From assembly GCA_016710985.1 (NCBI GenBank), contig JADJTX010000032.1, positions 1 through 15,742 on the forward strand: a DNA stretch of 15,742 nt, written 5' to 3'. The notes beneath the pieces are model-generated. The model was not told the origin of the DNA and ran no database searches. It saw nothing but the letters and a program-made list of their open reading frames with translations. The position numbers and the translations under genes are program-made. The DNA comes from Ignavibacteria bacterium. Lineage in GTDB: Bacteria > Bacteroidota > Ignavibacteria > Tepidaquicellales > Tepidaquicellaceae. Positions within the stretch are counted from its first letter, which is position 1. Each line of letters opens with the position of its first letter. This document shows, one piece after another, positions 8,795-15,742 of the stretch.

Positions 8795-10257
8795 ATGTTA
8801 AATGGCAAATCAAATTTCCCGATGCAGAAATTAAAACTCACTGAACTCGTACTAAGCTTCACGCCCTCTGAACTGAGAAGATTCGGAGATTTCATTCGCT
8901 CTCCTTTTTACAATAAAAACAAAAAGCTGATATTGATCTATGAGTATTTTGAAAATACAGTTGCATCTTCATCTGAGATATTATCAAAAGAGGAGCTTTG
9001 GAACTACATTAATCCCGGCGAGAAGTTCAGTGATTCCGGAGTACGGTCCTACTTATCTGATTTTAAAAAGCTGCTTGAAAAATTTGTAATTGTCATTGAA
9101 GAAGAAAAGAATCTGATGAATCAGAAGAATATACTGCTGAATTCATATGCTGAAAGAAATTCACACAAAAATTTTGAAGTGCTGTCGAAAGAAATGGAAA
9201 GAATACTGGCAAATGACTTCACAAAAAATTTTGATCATCATCTGCATAAAATAACTTTTGAAAGGACTTTGATCTTTAACGAAGGAAAAATGTGGAGGTC
9301 AATCTCGACGAGATATATTACCGGCTGTCTGATTCGATTGATTATTATTTTCTTTCTTCAAAGCTGGATCTGATCAATTCTTTTCTCAGCAGAAAATATC
9401 ACGTACTGGGCGGTTTTAAGCTGAACTTAAAATTCACTGATGAGATCATTTCTTACATTGATAAAAATCTGAGCGAAATAAAGAAGAACAATCCTTTCAT
9501 CTACAGCGAATATCTGATCTTTAAGATGATGACTGCCGATAACAATGATAAGTATTTTTCCGATCTTCAGTCTTTTGTGTTAAAGAACATCCAGAAGTAT
9601 GATCAGCAGTCGCTTGAACAGGTTTACTTTTCAATGATAAATTTCGGGTTCAATAAAGTTGCCATGGGTGAAAGCGAATACCTTAATAAACTGTTCGGTA
9701 TTTACAGGTCTTTTGAGATAAAAGGATTCTATTCAGACATGGAAAATTTTCAGGACATAGATTTCATCAGCATTGTAATTGCATCACTACGTCTGAATAA
9801 GATCAGCTGGGTGGAAAGCTTTGTCGGGAAATATAAGTCTAAACTGATCAATGAATTTAAGAAAGATACGGTCAATCTCATTAAAGCTTTGATTAGCTTT
9901 GAGAAAAAAGAATATGACTCAGCCATAGAATTCCTTAATAAGGTGAATTATCAGAATTCATATTATTACTTAAAATCCAAAGAGACACTCATGCAGGTTT
10001 ACTTTGAACAACAGGAATATGAAGCTCTTCAGTCGCTGATAGACTCGACAAGACATTACCTAAACAGAAGGCGTGATGTATTATCTATTCATTATGAACG
10101 ATATATGATGTTCCTAAAATATCTCGGAATGCTTCTGAAGTCTGTATACACGGATAAGAGTAATCTGATCATTTTAAAAAAAGAGCTTAAGAAAAATATT
10201 AATGTCATCGCGAGGGAATGGCTGATGGAGAAAACGGAAGAGATAGTTGATAATTGA
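8795..10257 (+). CDS. Conserved hypothetical protein, one frameshift (~487 aa)
   Basis: Cytoplasmic, charged, helical protein with no signal peptide; function unknown. The N-terminus (LTELVLSFTPSELRRFGDFIRSPFYNKNKKL) is a pattern I recognise from uncharacterised Bacteroidota proteins of similar length. The C-terminal half looks like a TPR-like helical repeat array (for example YDSAIEFLNKVNYQNSYYYL, EQQEYEALQSLI). One A is missing in the run at 9286-9290; adding it joins FNEGK to NVEVNLDEIYYRL in one frame. I place the start at ATG 8795. ATG 8822 (MQKLKLTEL) is a fair alternative, because a weak promoter (TTTG 8763-8766, TATATTTA 8783-8790) would put transcription onset near 8795. The open frame extends upstream to a GTG at 8696, but that lies inside the inverted repeat. 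The stop codon is part of a 7-bp tandem array. Confidence 0.7.
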
Positions 10258-10346
10258 TAATTGATAATTGATAATTGAGTTGATAGTTGATAATTGATAA
10301 TTGATAATTGATAGTTGATAATTGATAGTTGATAGTTGATAATTGA
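10247..10346. repeat. Heptanucleotide tandem array, TTGATAA/TTGATAG x13 plus partial units
   Basis: Thirteen full 7-bp units, mixed TTGATAA and TTGATAG, with one 5-base unit (10275-10279) that breaks register and a terminal TTGA. In AAT phase: AATTGAT and AGTTGAT. The first units encode the last codons (V-D-N) and the TGA stop (10255-10257) of the preceding gene. All three forward frames close within 21 bases; the reverse strand is open, which creates a false low-complexity ORF. Confidence 0.95.
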
Positions 10347-10374
10347 AACAAGGCAATGCTTTCAAAGGAAGATA

Positions 10375-10404
10375 AATGAATATAATTTCCTCAATTATTT
10401 TTTA
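10375..10404 (+). other. Possible micro-ORF upstream of dnaE
   Basis: ATG with AAAGGAAG placed 4 bases upstream, followed by MNIISSIIF and TAA at 10402-10404. Nine codons only. It could be a leader peptide or chance in AT-rich DNA; no repeat of regulatory codons is seen. Confidence 0.15.
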
Positions 10405-10420
10405 ACTTAAGAGCAAACCA

Positions 10421-10441
10421 TTCTTAATTCTTAATTCTTAA
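10421..10441. repeat. Short heptanucleotide array, TTCTTAA x3, at the dnaE start
   Basis: Three exact copies of TTCTTAA (AAT phase: AATTCTT) ending 6 bases before the TTG start of dnaE. The array occupies the position where a ribosome site would normally be. Confidence 0.85.
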
Positions 10442-10447
10442 TTAAAA

Positions 10448-13400
10448 TTGTCAGAGTACATTCACCTGCATAATCATTCCCATTATTCACTGCTTGATGC
10501 TATATCCACTATCAACGGGCTGGTGGATGCTGCTGTGGAGAATAAGATGAAGGCGGTAGCGCTCACGGATCACGGCGTTATGTACGGAGTAATGGATTTT
10601 TATAAGAAGGCAAAGTCTAGGGGAATAAAACCTGTTATCGGATGCGAAGTTTATGTCGCGCAGTCAGGTTCACGTTTTGATAAAGGAAAAAATTCGTAAA
10701 GGCGGTCGAAGACATAGAAGAGCAGAATCTGGAAAACTCGGACGGACTTACTTCTACCAATATTAACTACGCTCACTTAATTTTACTTGCAAAGGATGAA
10801 GCCGGCTACAAAAATCTCATCAAGCTGACTTCCATCGGACATACAGAAGGATACTATTATAAGCCGCGGATTGATATAGAGGTTCTCAGCAAATACAGCG
10901 AAGGACTTGTTGCAACTTCAGCATGCGCCGGCGGAGTGATCTCGTGTTACATTACAAGAAATGACATGGCTACTGCGGAGAAGATGACTGGAGTCTATAA
11001 AGATATTTTCGGAGAAGACTTTTTTATCTCGAGATTCAGGATCATGATATTCCTGCCGAGAAAAAAGTAATGGAAGCCATGCCTAAGCTAGCTAAGAAAT
11101 TCGGACTGAAGCTGATAGCGACTAATGATGTTCATTACATAAAACGGGAACATGCTATAGCACATAATATCTATCTTAACATCAGCGCGAAGCAGTCAGC
11201 AAAGTCAATCCGGAACTACGGGCAAACTGACGTTATAAATAATCTCCGGTACGGAACAGATCAGATCTATTTTAAGTCTGCAGGCGAGATGTGCGAGCTT
11301 TTCAAAGATTATCCGGAGGCTATAAGATCAACTATTGAAGTCACTGAAAAATGCAATCTCGAACTCGACACTTCGACCAACTTCATGCCGAATTATAAAA
11401 TACCGGATGAAGAAAAAAAAATAAAAACTTTTGATGATTACCTTGAAAAGCTTTCCATAGAAGGTCTTAGAAACAAATTTGTGAATGTAACGAAAGAAGC
11501 TGAGGACAGACTTAACTTTGAGCTTGATGTGATAAGGCGTATGAATTTCTCGGATACTTTCTTATAGTTCAGGATTTTATTAATTATGCTAAGAGTAAAG
11601 GAATTCTTGTCGGTCCGGGAAGGGGAAGCGCTGCGGGAAGTCTTGTATGCTTCTGTATTGGAATAACAAATGTAAACCCGCTTGACTATGACCTGCTGTT
11701 TGAAAGATTTTTAAATCCTGAAAGAATTTCCATGCCGGACATAGACATTGATTTTCAGGATGACAGGAGAGATGAGGTCATTCAATATGCAAAGGAAAAG
11801 TATGGTGAGAGTTCGGTCGCGCAGATCGTCACCTTCAATAAGCTCGCGCCCCGCGGGGTTTTAAAGGATGTCGGAAGAGTTTTGAATTTTCCGTTCCAGG
11901 AGATCAACGATCTGACCAAGACCATTCCGATTATCTTCGGGAAAGTGAAGAAGCTTGAAGAATGTATGAAGGAAGAACCGGACTTTAAGAAGTATTTTGA
12001 GACCGGCGATACTTTTCAAAAAGAAGAGAAGAAAAAATTATTTGAATACTGTACCGTTCTCGAAAATCTGAATAAGAATTCTTCAATACATGCATCCGGA
12101 CTTGTCATAGCTCCGGGAAACGTAACAGATTATGTACCGCTTTCAAAAGTAACTGGTGAAGACAATGTCTTCTGTACGCAGTTTGACATGAATCAGCTTG
12201 AAGATGCAGGTCTGATCAAAATAGATTTTCTCGGTTTAAAAAGAGCTGAAGGTTTTGGGAAGAGCTCTTGCATTGATCAACAAAAAATATAAGACCAGTC
12301 TTACGACAGACGATATTCCGCTTGATGATCCAAAAACATACGAGCTGTTTTCATCAGGCTCAACAATCGGGATATTTCAGTTTTCAAAAAGCAAGATGCG
12401 GGAATCTCTTGCCAAGCTGAAGCCGAAGAACATTAATGACCTGGCTGCAATGAATGCTCTTTACCGTCCGGGTCCGATGAAACTCATTCCGGATTTCATT
12501 GACAAACGTTTCGGAAGAAAACCGATCACATATCTTCATCCGAAGATGGAAATCACTTTAAAGGAGACTTACGGGATCATAGTTTATCAGGAACCGGTGA
12601 TGCAGATAGTGCGGGACGTTGCGGGATTTTCACTTGCAGAAGCTGATAACATGAGAAAAGCCATGGGAAAGAAGAATAAGGAAACGATGAACAAGGTAAA
12701 AGAAAAATTTATTTCTGGCGCGGTAAAGAATGAAGTTTCAAAGAAAGTTGCAACGGAAATTTTCAGTTTGATGATTGATTTTGCGGACTATGGATTTAAT
12801 AAATCGCACGGAGTTGCATACTCTATACTCGCATTTTATACTGCTTATCTCAAGACGCATTATCCGCTTGAGTATCTGACTGTTTCAATGGCGTGCAGAA
12901 AGATGATGAAGTCAATTACAGCAGCTGGCAAACGAGTGCCTGCAAGATGAAGATAAAATTGCGTCCGCCTGATGTGAATGAAAGTGAAAATGGATTTCGC
13001 GATACGGTATTTTAACGAAGAAGATAAAGTGGGAGAAGTTCTTTACGGGCTGAGCGCAATCAAAAATGTAGGTGAAAAGGCAGCTCTGAATATTATCAGC
13101 GAAAGAAATGAGAACGGTAAATACACAGGGGTTCATTGATTTTTAAAGCGGGTTGATCTGAGACTGAATTATAAAAAATGCGTGGAGAATTTGATTTTCT
13201 CGGAGCTTTTGATACAATTGGACCCAACAGGAATAAATTATTCCTCAATCTTGAGCGCTCGACAATGTATGCCTCAAGATACGCTACAAGCCAGGAGGCA
13301 AAAGGTCAGGAAGGTTTATTCGGAGACAGCGGTAATTCAAAAGTAGTAAATCAGGATTATATTATTCAGGACTATGAGGAGTTTCCTGAAACGGAAAAAT

Positions 13401-14014
13401 ATAACAGAGAAAAAGCAATTGGTTTTTACATAACAGGTCATCCTCTTGCAAAAATGAAAAAGGATATTGAGGCTTCATTGACCTGACTTTCAGCGAAAGA
13501 TCCCGGGAGCTTGATTTCAAACGCCTTAAAACTGTTACAATGTGCGTCGTAATAAATGATTCACAGGTAAAATTGTCGAAGAAAGGAAATAAGTTTGTAG
13601 TATTTAATCTCGTTGATTTTTATGGTTCAGGAGAGTGCGTTTGCAGCTCGGAAGTTATATGAAACAAAGGCTCACTTATTCCAGCAATGTAATCTTGCTT
13701 AATAGTGGGGGACACCTGACGAACGGTGACTAAGATAAAATTACTGGTAAATGAAATTTACAGCATAGATGCATTCTAAGTGTTTAAAGGAATCTGACAA
13801 TTTATCTCAATGAGAAGAAAACAGATGTTTTCGGATCTGTATCTTATAAAAAACACTTCCCGAAAACAATCCCGGAACATCAAACTTATTTTTCAGCTTA
13901 TGAATTCCACTCACTCACAAGCATATGTTTCGAAAGAATGCAAAATTAAAGCAACAAGGAATTAATTTCAAACTTGAAAATATAGTTGGAGAAAATAACT
14001 TAAAGCTAAATTAA
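10448..14014 (+). CDS. dnaE: DNA polymerase III alpha subunit (DnaE), multiply frameshifted
   Basis: Replicative polymerase catalytic subunit. The span of ~1,189 codons is full length for the family. The N-terminal PHP domain has HLHNHSHYSLLDA (residues 6-18), LTDHG (39-43) and GCEVYVA (65-71). The PHP/polymerase core includes ATNDVHYI and GPGRGSAAGSLV. The catalytic motif PDIDIDF (11735-11755) supplies two Asp; IDFLGLK (near 12220) supplies the third. Downstream are ALYRPGPMKLIPDFI, DYGFNKSHGVAYS, LYGLSAIKNVGEKAA (helix-hairpin-helix), GAFDTIGPNR, an OB fold (VTMCVVINDSQVKLSKKGNKF) and the C-terminal end GENNLKLN followed by TAA. Frame breaks occur near 10690 (missing A), 11025 (T run), 11557 (missing T), 12240 (extra A), 12885-13010 (several), 13145, 13200 and 13483. 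After 13660 the frame is badly damaged until the C-terminus. The start is TTG; no ATG or ribosome site is visible, so a lost base there is possible. Confidence 0.95.
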
Positions 14015-14053
14015 ATCATTCATAAATTTCATTATATAAAGAGGAATAAATAA

Positions 14054-14367
14054 ATGCCAACAGTCGAAATAACAATCGCTAACTTCGAAGAAGTAATAAA
14101 ATCAGAGATCCAGGTACTCATAGATTTCTGGGCGAGTATGGTGCCAGTTGTGCAAACCAATTGCTCCTGTAGTAGAGGATCACTGACGGAATACAGCGGA
14201 AAAGCTGAAGTCGGTAAACTGGATATTGATATTAACCAGGCAGTCTCTCGGTAAAATACGGAATCCGAAGCATCCCGGCATTATTGATCTTCAAGGAAGG
14301 AAAGATAGTCGAGCAGATAGTCGGAGCTGTTTCCAAAATCGCAGATCATTGCCGCTTGATCACGTAA
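14054..14367 (+). CDS. trxA: Thioredoxin, frameshifted
   Basis: Cytoplasmic disulfide reductase of about 104 codons, normal for TrxA. ATG 14054 follows AAAGAGG (14038-14044) and lies 39 bases after the dnaE stop, so the two may be co-transcribed. Landmarks spread over three frames are: FEEVIKSEIQVLIDFWA; the active-site region WCxxCKPIAPVVE (from about 14136); LTEYSGKAEVGKLDIDINQAVS; VKYGIRSIPALLIFKEGKIVEQIVGAVSK with the cis-proline of SIPA. The active site as written reads WCQLC where WCGPC is usual. Breaks lie near 14132, 14180 and 14250. The end at 14367 is the stop of the last homologous frame and may shift by a few codons because of further errors. Confidence 0.85.
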
Positions 14368-14513
14368 CGAAAAGAAACAGTCAGTTAAGAAAATTAGTCA
14401 GCTTTTTGTGAAAATCATTGCGCGAATCTTCGCAGCCAATTAACATAATTGCAATCATATTTTTTTCAGGTCAAAGACAATCTTTAGCCTGATTATTTAA
14501 TAATTTGTGTCCT

Positions 14514-15233
14514 ATGGATTTTCTAAAAAGAACTAATATAAATTTTCCATCCTGATCCTGATCTCAAGGTGGTCTTTATTCCTGCGAGAAAGAAAGCGAA
14601 AATGAATCCCAAAACAGCAAGACAGGTTCGCAAACCACGAAAACGGAAAATCTGAGACAAGCAAAAAGGAAACTGGTTTTTATCCAGTATTGATTTAATA
14701 TCAGCTATGATGCTTGAAGGTAAACGAAGAATGGTATTTTCAAATGGGAAAAGCTAAGCAGTACATGAACATACAGAGATCATGGGATGAAAATACCCAT
14801 TACGGTTTACTAAATTGATAATAATGTATACAGTGTAATTGATCTTGAGGGAGACTAAGATCGGTAACAAGACTGACCTTTGGAAATTTTAATAATTAAA
14901 AGAAAACCGGAGAGACTTGAACTGATTTTAAAGAATTTGAGAAATTTCTCGAAGACAAAAAATCACGAAGACCAAAAAATATACTTTCAGGACACAATTG
15001 TGATATTTGTTGATATTTCCGGCGGAGTCAGATTGTCAATTGTGATAAAATTTATATTCTGAAAATTAATTCACCCCGAGTTTACGGCTGTAGCAACTAC
15101 ATTAAACACAGAATTTTTTATATTACAAAGAATGAATTTGAGTTGCCGGCGGGTGTTGATTTTAACAGCATTAGACATGAAAGGACTAAATAAGAAAAAT
15201 CTGGATTCTCTTGTTAGTAAATATAAACGGTAG
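14514..15233 (+). CDS. Probable lipoprotein, heavily frameshifted
   Basis: Coding signal reconstructed from fragments in different frames; function unrecognised. ATG 14514 gives MDFLKRTNINF, then a hydrophobic ILILIS, then a lipobox LYSC (14574-14585) followed by a charged, Ser/Thr-rich linker EKESENESQNSKTGSQTTKT, as in mature lipoproteins. Later coding-like pieces are NIQRSWDENTHYGLL, NNVYSVIDLEG, KIGNKTDLWKF and, from about 15061, KINSPRVYGCSNY...FELPAGVDFNSIRHE. The last piece ends LVSKYKR with TAG at 15231-15233. A span of ~240 codons is plausible. The start, end and internal sequence are all uncertain because of the error density. Confidence 0.4.
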
Positions 15234-15742
15234 CTACGGCAGGAAATGTTTTAAGACTGACATTTATTCACCGATAATTTTCGAAATCCGCTTCTGTTTT
15301 TACCGTGCGACTCCCCATGAAAATTTGAACCACGGATAAAATCGTTGCCCTTTGTCACGGCTACTATAACTTCTCTTCCCATGATCATTCCTTTTCAAAT
15401 GAGCGATCACATTGTCTTATAAGTGTTATGCTTATATCTTGCGTGAGGTTTTTCGGTTGAAGTCCTTAGAACCAGAGAGTTCAGAAGTCATTATGAAGTC
15501 CTGACTCATCATCATTTCTAAAGCGCTTGCAGATATGCATAGCATTGCAAAGGAAGAAGTACTTCCCCGATTCCGCTTTCAGCAAGACGTTGCTCGATAT
15601 CCGAGAGTTATGTTTATAAACTCCCGCCTGTTTTTAATGTCAAACCAGAGTTCTTTTGTAAGATTTCATTAATTTTATTCCTATAAACTTACAACCATCC
15701 GGATCAAAATATTTTGAGGTCAGGACAAAGCGGTTAATTAAA
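15234..15742. other. Unresolved right edge, possible 3' part of a minus-strand gene
   Basis: No intact gene. On the minus strand several adjoining pieces look coding but lie in different frames: LTSKYFDPDGCKFIGIKL (from about 15722), LWFDIKNRREFIN, AESG and SALEMMMSQDFIMTSELSGS, then GREVIVAVTKGNDFIRGSNF. They suggest a convergent gene entering from the right edge and ending near 15280. No family is recognised. The plus strand has no comparable signal. Confidence 0.25.

Noticed and set aside
10247..10346. CRISPR array
   Set aside because: The repeats are contiguous 7-bp units with no spacers and there are no cas genes.
10174..10365. Minus-strand ORF made of repeating INYQLS
   Set aside because: Repeat-encoded low-complexity reading, antisense to the end of the conserved hypothetical gene and to the TTGATAA array.
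12912..13136. Minus-strand ORF inside dnaE
   Set aside because: It is antisense to clear DnaE homology and exists only as a shadow of the sense codon pattern.
10448..14014. Programmed frameshifting in dnaE
   Set aside because: There are too many breaks, in both directions and at simple homopolymers, without slippery-site and stimulator structures. The same pattern appears in unrelated genes of the window.
14421..14432. Small hairpin GCGAA-TC-TTCGC after trxA as a terminator
   Set aside because: Stem of only 4-5 bp and no immediate T tract.

Overview
The window looks like a chromosomal segment from an AT-rich member of the FCB group, most like Ignavibacteriota/Bacteroidota. The evidence is a set of secreted proteins with type IX secretion (T9SS) C-terminal sorting domains (NYPNPFNP ... 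SSGIYFYKL ... KKMIL), a Bacteroidota-type promoter (TTTG-N21-TAnnTTTG) and a single-polypeptide, PHP-containing DnaE. No tRNA, rRNA, CRISPR array, transposase or phage gene was found.

Layout. Positions 1-8095 are read on the minus strand. From right to left they hold a 50-residue lysine-rich small ORF (8095-7943); a very large T9SS protein (7940-4702) starting 2 bases after the small ORF's stop; an intact 525-aa T9SS protein (4568-2991); a third T9SS protein (2953-1443); a terminator-like hairpin (1320-1351); and a cohesin-like T9SS protein (1207 to beyond the left edge). The three middle proteins are tandem paralogs sharing one N-terminal module. Positions 8096-8794 are non-coding and contain a roughly 450-bp element of concentric inverted repeats. 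The plus strand then carries a conserved protein of unknown function (8795-10257), a full-length dnaE (10448-14014), trxA (14054 to about 14367) and a probable lipoprotein (14514 to about 15233). The last 500 bases may hold the 3' part of a convergent minus-strand gene.

Two features stand out. First, three of the gaps between genes contain tandem arrays with a 7-bp unit. The unit sequence differs between arrays but always fits AAT+4 bases. The arrays touch gene boundaries: one ends on the base next to a stop codon, one contains a stop codon, and one stops 6 bases before the dnaE start. Second, almost every long gene, including the essential dnaE and trxA, is split by single-base indels. Many lie in homopolymers, and the errors become very dense after about 12.9 kb. 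Total gene lengths and homology across the breaks are preserved, so I read these as sequence or assembly errors, not gene death, and annotate each broken gene as one unit. Product calls depend on reading across these frameshifts.
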